Shown: positions 1 through 12,369 of the stretch, piece after piece | Position numbering within the stretch: position 1 is the first letter of the stretch | Layout of the letters: each line of letters starts with the position of its first letter | From: Tilletia caries | Lineage: Eukaryota; Basidiomycota; Exobasidiomycetes; Tilletiales; Tilletiaceae | Length of the DNA: 64,000 bases | Assembly: GCA_032718865.1 (NCBI GenBank) | Contig: JALUTQ010000028.1 | Coordinates: 682,001 to 746,000, forward strand | Direction of reading: 5' to 3' | Made by a program: the position numbers and the translations under genes | The notes under the pieces: generated by a model | What the model was told of the DNA's origin: nothing | The model's database searches: none | The model's input: the letters and a program-made list of their open reading frames with translations, nothing else

Positions 1-651
1 AGACTGAGGACTGACCTGCGAGCATGTGCCATGTAGTGATGTAGTCAGCGAGGAGCAAAGAGCGGACCACAGAGAGGAATGACAGGAAGAGAACTCACCT
101 GAGCTTTGAAAAAGAGACCTATAGGAGAGGGTGCAAAGAAGGTTGATCAGTGTCAGTGTCAGTGTTAGTGACGCGAGTGAAAGAGGGAGGCAGACTACAT
201 GCATGCCCACAGTTCTAAGGCCGGTCTGCTAGGGGGCAAACTTCGGTCTATGAGAATGAGAGAGAACGGAGGTGATGGGACATGGGTCAGTGAGTTGATG
301 GCCCAATACATGCGCCTAAACCAGTCACGTTGCCAGCGCACCTTACGGAGACTTGAGCTCGCTGTATGCACATCTGCATCAAGGAAAAATAATGAGATCA
401 GAGAGAAAGTCTGCGACACGTACCTTGACTCTTGAGGACTTCATCCGACCTGGTGACGATAGGAAGAGGTTAGCGCGTGAGGGCAGCAATGCCTCTGTGC
501 AGTGACCAGAACGAATGACGCTCACCATGCGTGATGCGCGTCGCGCGCTTGTATGCGCCTAGGCCTGGCAATGAAGACGCGTCAGATGACGGGAAGAGCA
601 CGAGGAAGTAAGGGCACACTCACCCAGCTGGTGTGCTTTGGTAGTTGCCAT
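1..651 (-). CDS. Candidate 5' part of a gene built of mini-exons (unknown product), runs off left edge
   Basis: On the minus strand an ATG at 651-649 opens a chain of short exons joined by good GT..AG introns: 651-624, 564-526, 449-424 and from 373 on. The three first exons total 93 nt, exactly 31 codons, and read MATTKAHQLGLGAYKRATRI and onward without a stop; donors are GTGAGT, GTGAGC and GTACGT. Exon 4 starts MCIQRAQVS, then either stops at 287 or splices at a GTAAGG to a possible 20-nt exon ending near 102 (a GTGAGT donor follows), with a last acceptor near 17. I recognise no family. The product is short and basic so far. More GTGAGT-type sites upstream (733, 836, 1222, 1503) suggest the start could lie further right. 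Splicing is read by eye only. Confidence 0.35.
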
Positions 652-889
652 CGCTGCTTTGCTGGCCTGCTGCTGTGTAGTTGATGATGGTGATGGTGAA
701 TACCAACAGAAGCAGAAGAGGGGATGGATGCACTCACTCTATTGATGTTGCTGTTGCTGGGCTGTTACTGCTGTACTGTTGTCCTGACTTGGTTCAAGAT
801 GAGCGCGAAAAGAGACAAACGAGGGAATGAGGGTGTACTCACCTTGTCGCTGTTGTTGCTGTGCTGTTGCTGCTGCTGATGTGATACTG

Positions 890-990
890 GTGTTGGTGGC
901 GGTGTGGTGATGTGGTGTGATAATGTGGTGTGGTGATGTGGTGTGGTGATGTGGTGTGGTGATGTGGTGTTGTTGGTGGTGGTGGTGGTC
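890..990. repeat. Low-complexity GTGGTGAT-type tandem repeat
   Basis: A degenerate tandem of TGGTGTGGTGATG-like units, ending in a GGT run. Read on the minus strand it would code a His/Thr/Pro run preceded by an ATG at about 1025 (MADSIDSLLPHDHHHHQQ), closed by a GTGAGT donor near 841. That could be a low-complexity first exon of the gene at 1-651, but I could not find a reading phase that links the two, so it is listed as a repeat. Confidence 0.6.
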
Positions 991-1510
991 GTGCGGAAGA
1001 AGAGAATCGATGGAATCCGCCATCTTAAATACACGAGGTGGCAGCACACACACGCTGCAGGCGCGTGTGCTAATCCGAACGACGCGCGGCCCATACTGAA
1101 ACGCATCCTTGTTGAGCCAATGCTGTGCCTGGTTCACGAAGGTGATGACTGCTGTTGCTGCTGAGGAAGGGTGCTGGGTACGTTGAGCAGGCGGCAGCAT
1201 GTACGCGTCTCAAATGGTCGACTCACCAGTCAACAGCCTGAGCGCATCCGAACGTGAAGAATGTCGTGGCCGCCTGGATGCGCCGGTGTTGGACGCCTGG
1301 ATCACGAGACTGTCGACGAGAGCGCAGCCAGTGAGTGGGGAGATGCTGGCGTCGCCGGGCTGATGAGCGAGGAAGTGAGGTCGACGCGAGGGGCGGGGGA
1401 CGCAGTGACGCGCGCAGAGGGCGCGATCGCCGATGAGCGCGCGTGAAGACCCGAGGATGAGAGAGCGCGTTCAGCTGTGCGGAAGCTACGCATCCATCGT
1501 CTGCACTCAC

Positions 1511-2789
1511 AGTGCTGGTGCTTGAAGGTTCCGGCTGCTGGGACGGCCCTGGGGGGAGGGTCCCCGGCTGGTCCGGGATGTAGAGCCTCCTCGGAGGGCT
1601 TCACCGAGAGGGTCTTGACGTATCCCAGCCGAAAGGGTGTCGAGAGCGCTGCGTCTGGGAGGGTGCCGAGAGGGCCTGAGCCGTGAATGGTCCCTGGTGG
1701 GCCTGCGTGGAGATCGTCTTGGGATCCCTTATTGCATAGGAAGGTCCCAGGATCCTTCGTCCCAGAAGGTATGAGAACCCTCCGAGGCGCAGACACTCTC
1801 AGGGCCATCTCAGAAACGGTCTCAGGATGGTATCTCCAAAATCCCACAAGGACCCTTTTCAAAAACCTCTTTAGGACCCTTCCAGCATAGAGTCTTCAGA
1901 CCCTCCCAGCGTCCAAATCCTCCCCATACCATTTGAAAACATTGGCGGTGTATACACCATCAGTATAGCAGATGTGAATTCTGCTAGACGCGAGATGCGA
2001 GACGTGAACTGTGCATGCTTAGTTGCTAGCTCTGAACCAAGGCTGCTTCCGCTGTGGAAACGCGTCGCTTCGGTTACGCGTGCGTACTGCGTTGTTCCCG
2101 ACGACCATCGTCACGCCGGGCATATACGACCCCGTCCTCCCCTGAAAGCCTCGCCCGCTAATCCTTTCCCTTCCCTGTGAAGAATTGTCCTCTCCGTATC
2201 CCTCCCTCTTCTGAGCAGCTCTTATCATCACCGCAGCATCGAGGACCGCAGACGGCATAAGCTAGACATCACCTCATCTCATCTCACCGCCTTCTTCGCC
2301 GCCAGCTTCGGACCCTACGACATCTGGACGCTTCATCCCGGGTGTGTATACCATTCTTCCTAGTTGCCTCATCAACGCCCGCTCGTCCCCCCTCGACGCC
2401 CCTCTGTGTAAGAATATTTGGCTCAGTTTTTCCTTCCACTCTTTGGCCAGGAAGATTCTGCGCGCACGAAGTCTTTCCTTCCGTCTCGCGTTGCTTTCCA
2501 CCAGAATCAAGGAGGACATCTGCAAAGGCGACCCTCTCACCAGGATCCACCTGCACGCAAAGGCCACTTCCGGCCTCTCAAATCTCGACTCCTGCAGCAT
2601 CAGTCTCTTCTCGACGTTTGGAGCATACAGACACGGATCCGTCCTTCCATCAAATAACTTAGAAGTCATTTACTCCCTCTGCATTTCGACCCAGGCCTTC
2701 GTCCGTCTTCTTCGCTCCGCCTCCCTTCATTCCCCCACCAAGAATTGCCCAACATTTCGGCTTCCACTGCCGCCCAGCGCGGCTTCAGA
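1511..2789. other. No gene seen; degenerate repeats and MADS gene leader
   Basis: 1540-1910 is a run of degenerate GGGTCC/AGGACCCT-like short motifs that look like an eroded minisatellite. 2160-2789 is C/T-rich, as expected of a fungal promoter and 5' leader, and carries several ATGs in other frames before the MADS start at 2790. No conserved protein was recognised. Confidence 0.5.
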
Positions 2790-5398
2790 ATGGGCCGCAA
2801 GAAGATCAAAATTGCGCGCATAGAAGACGAACGCAGTCGACAGGTAAGTCTGCTACACTTCCTCGCGTCCTTCTTGGTTTTGGTGTGCTGAAACGGACGT
2901 CTGAATTCATCGACTGTGTTCGCAGGTAACATTCCTGAAGCGACGCAATGGCGTCATGAAGAAAGCTCACGAGCTCGCCGTCCTGACTGGCTCAGACGTT
3001 GGGCTCATTATCTTCAATGGTCAGGGCAAGCTCAGCGAGTTTTGCTCAGGGGACATGCGTACGCTTCTTCACCGCTATTCTCAGGTGAAGTCCATTCTAA
3101 TTGAATCCCGTGTTTTTGATGCATCATGCACGCTGACACCTAGATCCCCGGTTGTTTCCCCTCCTTCAGTACTCCGGTCCAGCTGAGACCCGAGGTCCAC
3201 AATTTTACGAGAACCTGAGCCGCGACAAAGAGGATGATGACGACGACGACGACCAAGACACAGTTTCCTTCTCCGCTGGTCCAAGTACGAGCCTTGGTTC
3301 AAGAACAAGTTCCGCCATGGATGCAGGCATGACCTCGTCGAGCACACAATTTGGTTCTGGTGCGACTTCGGCTTCCACTTCATCGATGGGGACCGATCTG
3401 CGCCTCGTACAACCTATGGACCCACCTTCAGGCGCGTTTGGGCTCCCCTTCGGCCTTCGATCGTCGATGGGTGACATTCACGACACCAAAAGCATGGCAT
3501 CATCAGGCCACCCGAATCCGACGCGCTTTGGGCCCATTACTCATGCAATGCCTTCGGACGTCGGCGGTGCTTCCGGAATGTCTCCACTCAGCTTCAACTC
3601 CAGCAGAGCCTCTTCGATCGCTGGCCACATGTCAGGCATTACATTTGGAACATCTTTGCATCAAAGGTTGCAAGATGCTGTCTTCGACTTCGACCAGCCG
3701 ACCGCTCTGCCCAGTACCTCTCAGTTTGGCATGAACAGCCACACGCAAAACCAACATTATCATCAGCTGCAACAGCAGCAGCAGCAGATGTCCAGCAGCT
3801 CCCTTGCCGCGAGACGCAGCAGCTTTCCGACTCAACACGTCGATCATAGTATGCTTGCTGGTCCTCAGATCGTGCGCCCGGCGACATCAGCTGGCGGCAT
3901 TCAGCCGAGCCTGCACGCGATGGCTCCAGCAGCCTCCCCGTTTTCTGGATTCTCGTTTCAATCTTTTCAGCCAAACCCAAGTCCGATGACAACTATGGCT
4001 CCGACTATGTCCGGCTCCCATGCCCCGCCCTCTGCTTGGCACAATCTCACCGGTCCGTTCACTGCACCCACGTCCAACTTTTCGCAGTTCGGAGGCATGC
4101 CGAGCCGGCCTCAGCTTTTCTCCACCTCGTCCGACTCGCGTATGCCGTCATCAACCACTCTGATGCAACACGATTCTACTTTCGGCGCCGATCAGGATAC
4201 CTCTCAGGCCAACCTGGTCGAGAACATCAATCAGGCGTACAAGAAGCGCAAGCAGTCGGGTAGTGACTGGCCGACTGGATCGACGACATCAGCGGCGGCT
4301 CCGTTGCGGTTCTCCGCAAGCATTCCTACCCAATACCAGGATCAGCGTTCGTCAGGGAATGCCTCTGCTTTGTCGTCTTTGAACATGCCCTTAACCCGGC
4401 AGAGTTCATTTAGCTCTGCGATGGGGATGAGTGCCACGCCCGGTAGTGGGGGTGCGGCTCCGCTCCCTTTCGGCGACTCGCAGTTCAACTTCAATGCGCA
4501 TGCTGTTGCTGGTGGCCTGCCCCATGGTGGACTCCACCATACGGCATCGTCAAGCTCTGCGGGCTCCTCCATTTCTCCGGTCTCGACTGGCACATCTGCA
4601 CCTGGTGTGACAGCCTCGGTTTCATCGGCACCCTCCTCCAGCTTTGACAGTCCATCGCTCGCGAGCGGGGGCAAAATCGAAGCAACGTCATATGTCTCTT
4701 CGCACGGAGCGGGAGGAACATCGACGTTGCTCACTGGTATCGGTCAGGCAGATATGGCACCCGTTCCCACTGGGATGAATTTCAGCAATACCTCCTCTAT
4801 TTCGGGGGACGATGCGGGCCCGCCGATGGGTGCTGTTGGGAGTGGGTCGACCGGCAGCGTGGCGGGCCTGTCAGCGGATACTTCGTTGGAGGTCGGCATG
4901 GACCTCGGCCAGTTTATGGGCAGGATGATGTCGCAGCATGCGGCCGAAAACTTGGCATCGCATCACCAACAACAACAGCAACAACAAAACCAACAATACC
5001 CATTTCAGCTCCAGCATCATGATCCGTCATCTGAGCAGCCGCAGCCTTCTTTGCTGCAAGCACCAGTCGATGCGCCCTCCTCAGACGAGCAGAGCGATGC
5101 GCCATCCTCGGATGCGACGGCAACGATGAGTGGTGCCGAACATCTACAGTTTTCGCCACAGATCACGGACGGTTTCTCCAATGGAGATGTTCACGCTCAA
5201 GTTGGCAGTGGCGACTTCGGGATCCTCGCAGGTCAATCCGCCGCTGCTTCTGCCATGGCTGCGCCTCCCAACGTGATGTCGTCGTATGGGGCACCACGTT
5301 ACTCGGACAACACGACCGCAACGGGCTCGGCGTCCGCGCTGCCAGGCTACACGGAGATGCAAACGTCAGAGACACAATCTTCGGGTTCGCAGAATTGA
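2790..5398 (+). CDS. MADS-box transcription factor, MEF2/RLM1 class
   Basis: Sequence-specific transcription factor. Exons 2790-2843, 2926-3084 and 3170-5398 join in phase to about 813 residues. The first 60 residues are a MADS domain: [18 protein letters not shown], then [20 protein letters not shown] and [11 protein letters not shown]. The MGRKKI start and the DERSRQVTF segment place it with MEF2-type factors, the group of yeast Rlm1 and Smp1, rather than SRF/Mcm1. In the family this class acts downstream of the cell-wall-integrity MAP kinase; whether that holds here is inference. The first two exons encode only the DNA-binding and dimer part; the large third exon encodes a long Ser/Thr/Gly/Gln-rich tail with an acidic stretch near its start ([10 protein letters not shown]), polyglutamine near 3765-3790 and 4966-4995, and a basic KKRKQSG patch (about 4240-4260) that may be a nuclear signal. 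The start is the only ATG that gives a complete MADS box. Confidence 0.93.
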
Positions 5399-6002
5399 AT
5401 GAAGAATGAACGCCTGGTCGGGTACCAGAGAGGAGCGTCAAGTCTTCTGTATGCCAATTCTGCAAGCCTGGGCAGGGCATGTCGACGGTGCCTTTCCTTC
5501 AACATGATTCGGCATCGGTGTGCTCTCACGGCTCGGGCCCCACTCCAGCGGACTGAGGGCCCCTCCCCATCTCAACACTCACTACTCACTCTCCAAGCAT
5601 CAAGGCCTATGAATCGCCGGCGACCTCGCCTTTCTCCTCCAGATCGCACGAATCAAGAAAGAATCAATGCCAAACTCAAAGTCCCTTTGCAAACGAAAGG
5701 AGCGTACACCGTATACGCCCATGTAACATCACCAACAACAACATCTTAACGCACCAACTTCTTCTTAATCTTTCGGCTTCTTGTTTTGCCCTGTGCCTCG
5801 TTCCAGATCTCTCTCTCCTTTCATGTCGCCCGAAATGCTAATTCGCCTTGCTTATCTGGCTATGGACCCAAGAACGCTCTGAGGCGAAGTCAAGTCCATA
5901 TGTTTGTGTAGTGGGTCAGATTTTGCTTGTGTTGTACGAAGTCTTGTGGCTCGAGCGCAAGGCTGGAGAGATGGGGGCCGCTCCATACCGTCTTCTCGGT
6001 AC
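5399..6002. other. Intergenic, MADS 3' end and EMC8 promoter
   Basis: No conserved reading frame. It should hold the MADS 3' untranslated region and the short promoter of the EMC8-like gene. Pyrimidine-rich around 5755-5830. Confidence 0.5.
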
Positions 6003-6992
6003 ATGTCGATGACCACACGCAGCACCGACTTCAAGATGCCATCTGCCGCCGCGTCCATAACGATCAATCCGCAAGCGTATGCGAAGGTTGTGCTGCATGC
6101 GGCCAAGTATCCTGCCAGCACCGTGCGCGGACTGCTCGTAGGTCGACGGTCCTCGGAAAGCTCAAGCCACAGCTTCGAGGTCGTCGATGCTATTCCCCTC
6201 GTTCACAGTTGGACGGACCTTGCGCCTGCGACGGAGCTCGGATGCGCGCTGGTGAGTTTGCCCAAGCTGGAGGAACACCACCTAGAGCTTGACCCAACCT
6301 GACGCTGGCTGACACGTCTTCTCCCCCCTCCGCAGGCTCAAGCTCACCTCTCGTCTGCCAACGCCGGCGGCGCAAGCGCTGGCGCCCAGATCATCGGTCT
6401 TTACGAGGCGCCGGCTGTAATGGGCGACCGGGAGCTTTCCCGAGCCGGTACCAAACTCGCTCGCAAGATTGCCAGCATCGGCGGCTCATCGTCACCTGCC
6501 GGTGCCATTGTTCTGCTGGTATGTCGATGCTACTTTGGCCCTGTCAGCGGGTCCTGATTCCAGGAGATGACTGATTTGCTCATGGTCTGTCACTTTGGCA
6601 CAGGTCAACAATTCGCTACTACTCTCCCCTTCGTCAGGGCATGCCTTGCTCCCATTCCTCCTCTCCGCGCAAGAAAACCTTGCCAATGCTGAAGCACAGT
6701 CGCTACCATCAAGCTCTACCGTGCTCTCCGACGAGGCTGCAACCATTGCCGCTGTTTCCACGGCTGTCCAAAATGGCCTTGCGGAGAAGTTATACGACTT
6801 TGATGGTAAGTCCTGGCCTGTGTGCATTTGTTGAGACATATCAGTGCTTGAAGGCTTCGGGCAGTCTGATCGGAGCTGAAACGTCGAATGGGACGTCGAT
6901 ATTTGCTGACATCTCTCTCCCGAATCTTACCAGATCACTTGACGGACACCCGCCAAGATTGGCTGTCGAACTCAGTACCACTAGTCATCTGA
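6003..6992 (+). CDS. EMC8: ER membrane protein complex subunit 8/9-like
   Basis: Cytosolic subunit of the ER membrane protein complex, which inserts tail-anchored and multipass proteins. Exons 6003-6251, 6336-6518, 6604-6805 and 6934-6992 join in phase to 230 residues. The fold is the inactive MPN-like family UPF0172: ITINPQAYAKVVLHAAKYP, then VRGLLVG, VVDAIPLVHSWTDLAP, QIIGLYEAPAVM and the C-terminal DFDDHLTDTRQDWL. The metal-binding JAMM residues are not expected in this family. The second ATG at 6036 (MPSAAASITINPQAY) fits the usual family start better than 6003; both are in frame. The last intron splits an Asp codon, and the very short final exon (59 nt) completes the conserved tail. It runs toward the HSF gene, and the two converge with about 950 bp between them. 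Confidence 0.87.
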
Positions 6993-7947
6993 AAGGAGAA
7001 GCTACACTCCGCAGGGACAGACGCTTTTTCTTCGCATTGCAGCAATGGACATCCATCCCACCGCATGGCTTGAATAACGGTAGGCGTTATATCACATCAA
7101 ATCTTGCCGGCTTGCCAATCCTCCTCGATCACAGGCAAAGCATTGCGGTACGGAAGATCGGTGCACAGGAACTCCGGACTGCTGGGAGGTGGGCGTATCT
7201 ACGAAGCCTTACCGGTTGAACTGGCCGGCGCCACTTGGGCGCCTGGACTTCTGCTGATGCGCACTTTCAACGAGCATGCATACAAGCTAGGCAGCGCAAA
7301 CAGACGACAGACGACCAGCAGACAGCAGACTACACCGGGCTTGGCGAGCAGAGTGACCAGAGAGTAAAAATTGAAGAGCAACGACCAGCGAAGGCAGGAT
7401 TTAAGAAGTCATGGAACAGAAAGAGGCGCGAAGAAATATGCGGGATGAAGGTGTGCCCTGCAGAAATGAGGAATACGAAGTCGAAGGTAGTAGTGGGTAG
7501 TGGGGACAGGAGGGAAACCAGAAAGGAAATGGAGATATGTTGTGATTGTGGAAAATGAATCTTGTTCAGGGTGGTTGAATGATTTGCAGTTTGCGCTGTA
7601 ATCGATGCAATGGCGAGGACATTTGCAAAAGCGTTGTCATGGAGAGGTGACCAGACCGTTTTGGACGTGGTCTTTCCCCAAGGTAGCGAGAAAGGCATCG
7701 GGTATGTGTGCACAACGGACCCTGCGTCGGGTTGGAAGCGAAGCGAAAGAAGAAGAAAGTAGACCAGCTGGCCTGATCGTCGGCCAGTAGCGCCGCGTTG
7801 GCCAGTCGGGGCACCGGGGTGTTCCCATAGAGAGTGGATATGCTGCAAGCTCCGCGAGTGTGGCAGCAAGTCGCTTTAGAAGCGGAACCAATTGGTGGAA
7901 GTGACCGGAGGACCGCGGCGACGCTCTACGGTCCGTGACCCGTCCAA
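6993..7947. other. Convergent 3' region between EMC8 and HSF genes
   Basis: Between two stop codons that face each other. Frames of up to 179 codons exist on the minus strand (7330-7869) but show no known motif and no start context; I take them as chance or 3' untranslated sequence. Confidence 0.5.
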
Positions 7948-10847
7948 TCAATTTCGACGGGCGCCGCCGTCGGAACCAAAGCTTTCGCGTCTGTACTGAG
8001 CATATGGATCGAGCGGCGGCGCAGGCCCAGGCGGGCCCGGTCCAGGGCCTGGGCCAGCGCCGTAGGGGTAACCCCCCGGAACGCCACCTTCCGACGGAAC
8101 ACCGCTCTGGCGACGATCAAGTAAGCTGGTGGATCGTGCAGGTACGTGATGCATGTGTTGACGGCCAGGGTAATAATGGTGACCGGGTGGCTGCTGCCCA
8201 GGCGGGATATCTTGCGGTCGGTCCCCCTGGTGTGCGGCATGCTCTGTCGGCGGCCCAGCGCCAGGGGAATAATGGAAGCCGATGGGATGCTGCCGACCTG
8301 GAGGGGCAGGAGGTCCATCAAAGCCGACGTATGATCTGATAACCTCCATCTCAGCGCGACATGCTGCCAGCATTGATTGTCTGGCCTCTTCACTCCCCTC
8401 TGAGGATCCGCTGTTGACCGTACCAAGGCTGATCAGGACGTTGAGCGTGCGTGCCATGTGGGTCGCGATGGCTTGTTCGGCTTCTTGACTCTGGTGAAGC
8501 CGCTCAGACACGGTGCGCAATTGCGCCTCTAGATAGTTGGAATGGCGAATAATAGCATCGACCCGGTCCGACATGTCGTCCAAGCGATGCTGTGTCTGAT
8601 CTCGTAGACCGGCGTTGGCGGCAGGATCTCCCTCTGCTGCGGCAGGATGGTTCTGGCCTCCCTGGAGACCTGCAAAATTTAGGCGCGCGGAAGCAAAATG
8701 GAATGAGCAAATTTGAACGAGATGTGCCAATCCCAATGATGTCACTCACCCATTGGACCTCGAAGCGGTGGTGGCCCCTGGGGATTTGGAGCACCGTCGT
8801 GCGCGAATGGCATGCCGGTGTGCGCAGGGTTAGGTACCGGCCACGTTGGCGGGCCAGCGGCCATGTACGAAAAGTCTTCGCCTCGCATCCTGGAATCAGA
8901 CATCTGGCGAGCATGCTCGTCCATCGAGAGGCTGGACATCTCCGGAGACGGTGTTGGACTCGCTCCTCTGCGACTTTCGTAGTCACCCCCACTATTGCTC
9001 TGCGTGGTCGGACTCATCGCGCGTTTCTGTCGAGAATTCTTCCGCTTGATCTCGTTGAGTAGATGCACCTCGCCTCGCCGGAACCGAGGATGCCGGAACT
9101 CCCACACCTGGATTTCGCCCACGGGGTCACCTTGGAAGGTCTGGTTGACTTTGTTGAACCCGTACATGTTCAGCTGCCGGACGAACGATTGCCAGTTGGA
9201 GTGCTTGAACCACTGAGGAAGCACCACTCTGGAAGGGAAGAGGAAGTCAGATAAAATTGGCTGCAATATCAACAGCGTTCTCTCAGACTCACTTGGAAAA
9301 CACCGAGGGGTTTGCGACACTGAAAACAGTGCCACTGGGTGCCCAAGATATCATGTGGGCTATTCTTTCATCCTCCAACATTCTGTCAAAAGGTTGGTCA
9401 GGCCGACTGTTAGCACTCTGCCAATCTTAAAGAACACAATCTGGACTCACGAATAGAGTTTGTTCACGAAACTTGGCTGCTGCTTTGCTGGCCGTCTGTC
9501 CGCCACGACCTGAGAGCCGAGCGACGACAGGCTCCCAGGTACCCCTTGAGCTGCTGGAAGAGGGCCTTCCGAGTTGCCGCTGTATGCAAGAGGCAGAGGT
9601 GCCGCCGAGCTCGATGCATCGGGGTGATACTGTCCTCCCTGCGATGGTAGAAAAGGTGGCTGTTGTCCGGGTCCCGCGACGGGATAGGTTGCCTCAGGGC
9701 CTGGAAATCGATCATTCCTCGGTGGATGAGGAGCACCGTGGTTGGACTGGGGGTCGCGGTCGGGACGCTGTGAATTAGAATGCGGTGGGAGTCGGCCCGC
9801 ATCGTGAATTGGCGCCAACATCCTTTCCGGCTGACTGCTGCTGCTGTTGGGATCCGTATCGTGTCTTCGATGCGAGAGTGGCAGCAACCCCTTGGACAGC
9901 GGTCCAAATCCTGACGGCGGAGCGAGGATGTTCGTCAATGGAGGACCTTCTGGGTGAGAGGGGTGCCCTCGGATCCCGTAACCACCAGAGGGCCCCGGAC
10001 CATTGAAGTTCAAAGGGTAACCGGGCGATCGAGGCCTACGCATCGATAAAAGTGTATGCGCCCGTTCTCGTTCGGGCTCTTGTCGTCGGTCCCTCTCGGA
10101 GGCGTTGCTGCTGACCCGCACACGTCCAGAGGAGCCATGAGAGTCGACCGGGCTATTCTGGCCAAAGGACGATGAGGACACTGGATGGTGCTTCGATCGA
10201 GCATCCCCACCTGCTGCCTCGTTCTGTGCCTCCCGCTCTCGACCCTCGCCCCGCACTCTTCGAAACGCGTCGGCTGCGCTTGTGCGCGACGGTATCATAG
10301 CTTCGCTGCCCCCGTATGGAAGCGGACGCCCAACATTGAAATGTGGTGTCTCGTGATGCACTGGCTGTCCATCTCGGTGAAAATCCTGCGAGCGCCCAAA
10401 GTGTGACGGCGGCGGAGATCTGGATGCTGGCCGTTCTTGAGAAGATGGTACAGGGTTTGAGCTCTCTCCACGAACCGGTGATCTTGACCGGCGTTCTGAA
10501 TCGGGCGAATGAGTGGGTCGCTTGCCGCCTCCGGAAGACCGAGAAGGGTGTGGGTGTGCGGCCGGAAGATCGTGGCGTGCAGAATCATGAGCAGTTTTGG
10601 ACCTTTTCCAATTTGGACCTTGGCGGTCGTCTTCTGGAGGTGGGTTCAAGGGATGCTTCCGCACCACTGTGCGATCTCGCAAGGGTTCGGAAGTGTTCAT
10701 CTCGCTGTGGTCTTGAAAGTCCGGATGGGAAGCTGTGCCGCGGCCAGAGGATCTGTGATGAGGACCCACGCTAAGGCCCGAAGAAGAGGTAGTGATGCCA
10801 GCGCGTTGATGCTCGGCGGGGGCTTTTGGCATCAACAAAATTGACAT
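7948..10847 (-). CDS. Heat-shock-factor-type transcription factor
   Basis: Four exons, 10847-9451, 9382-9293, 9228-8750 and 8669-7948, join in phase to 895 residues. Residues from about 456 form an HSF DNA-binding domain: PSFVNKLYSMLEDERIAHMI, SWAPSGTVFSVANPSVFSK, VVLPQWFKHSNWQSFVRQLN, MYGFNKVNQTF and VWEFRHPRFRRG. It ends in the basic NEIKRKNSRQKR. After a Ser/Pro linker comes a coiled-coil-like stretch (LRDQTQHRLDDMSDRVDAII to ATHMARTLNVL) that could be the trimerising HR-A/B repeat. The C-terminus is Gly/Pro-rich (GPGPGPGPPGPAPP). The N-terminal 450 residues are Ser/Pro/Arg/His-rich and look disordered, as in yeast Hsf1 and Sfl1, where the domain is also internal. The DNA-binding domain is cut by two introns. 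Whether this is the essential Hsf1 or an Sfl1-type regulator cannot be settled from sequence alone. Confidence 0.9.
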
Positions 10848-12369
10848 CTAGTGCCAAAAGGATTCTTGGAAGGGAGGAATTGGGAGCTGAGGAGAAGGAT
10901 ATATAGGGGAGAGGGGAGAGGGGAGAGGGGGACGAATCATAAAAGAAGAAGGAAAAGAGGTGGGCGAAGAAGAGAAGAAGTCAGCCAAGTGCAGAAGAAT
11001 TGGGCAAGGATCTCGGAGAATTGCGTAGGGAATGCCAAGGTCGGATGGAAGCAGGAAATTGAGGGCGTAATGGTTCGAATGAAAGGGAAAGTGAGTTAGA
11101 AATACGCACCCAAGTCTAAGAGAACGGTCTTTGATGTGTTCGATTGGTTGGAGGACTGGCGAGGTTGTGTCCTACCCTGCTTGTCACCCGGTTTTTGTAT
11201 CTGTGCAGAAGCTGAACCCGAGTTCCGACCCCGCAGTGCTCACGAAGATGAGGTATGTTTGAGCCGTAGGCGGAGCGATTCCGCGCCGGAGGCCTAGATG
11301 TGGCGATGGGCTGGCGTCGGCCTCTGGGAATTGCAATACAGCCAGAGAGCGACGGGACAACGTTTTCGGGATTTGGTTGTTCTTGAGGTCTTGTGCGCAA
11401 TTGAAAGCTCCCTTTGAGAGAGACTGATGCCTGGATGAATGAGAAGGGGCACGAAGAACGCGGCGTATCTCGACTGATTGGGGTGGGAAGTCGCCTTGCT
11501 CCGAATTCCGATCGCGTCTTGAAATTGGGGAGACGGAAATCAAGGATTGGTACGATCAGACGCTGCGCTGGTGGGGGCTGGGGGCTGGGGGCTGGAGGGC
11601 TTGTCCAATGTATATGGGCGGCTGGCAGCTGGCAGGAACGGCGAGATGTGATGAAAGCAAAGGTGCGGACGAATCCGTCCGGAGTCGACGTCGTGAGAGA
11701 AAATCCAGCACCTTTGTATACAAGAGCCGGAGTGCGACGACCGCCGGGCCCGCTGTTCGCCGTGCTTCGATTCGGCTGTGCACCGCGAGATTGTCACTCT
11801 GCTCCGGCACCGGACAGAGAGCGCAAGTAGAGGAAAGATATGGTGAGGTTTTTTGTGGGTGGCGGCGACCTTTCACACTATGTTCTTCAAAGAAGCGCAA
11901 GTAGAGACGCCTTTTGGGCGCCCGGATTAATAAGAGAGAGTCTGTGTGTCTGTGCTCCTCGGAACCACATACTATGTACATACGTAGTACATAAACACTC
12001 CGCCCTACTCTGTCGCACAGGCGGCAGTCAGAAGTTTATATTTTAGATCACAGGATGGCAGAGAACATGCTACGCGAGACATACATATATGCGCGACTCA
12101 GGTACTATATATGTACTACTAGCTGCACCCCCGTTCCTGCCACAGATTATTGGTGCCATCGTGGAGAGAATAATGCTTGCGATCGAGTGTAACCGAACGA
12201 CGAGCAGATAGATGACTCGGAGTAACCAACTAAAAGCTTCCTCGCTTATCCTTACCACTTCCCAATTGCAAAACGAATCATGTGGCCCAGTAGCACCGAA
12301 GCAGTTAGCAGTGCGATAAGTACACGGGTATGGAGGCGCTATATATGGTTCGGGCGCGGGGCCAGTAAG
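10848..12369. other. HSF upstream region, no gene seen
   Basis: The first 250 bases are strongly purine-rich (GGGGAGAGGGG tracts at about 10900-10990), a likely promoter feature of the minus-strand HSF gene. Beyond 11100 there are only unsupported frames. From about 11930 the base composition turns AT-richer toward the transposon block. Confidence 0.5.

Noticed and set aside
765..1200. Long His/Thr/Pro-rich minus-strand frames
   Set aside because: Generated by a GTGGTGAT-type repeat; no conserved domain and no phase-consistent link to other exons.
4342..4734. 130-codon acidic frame opposite the MADS gene
   Set aside because: Antisense shadow of the Ser/Gly-rich coding exon.
10848..11000. 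Heat-shock elements in the HSF promoter
   Set aside because: Only isolated TTC/GAA units with wrong spacing were found.
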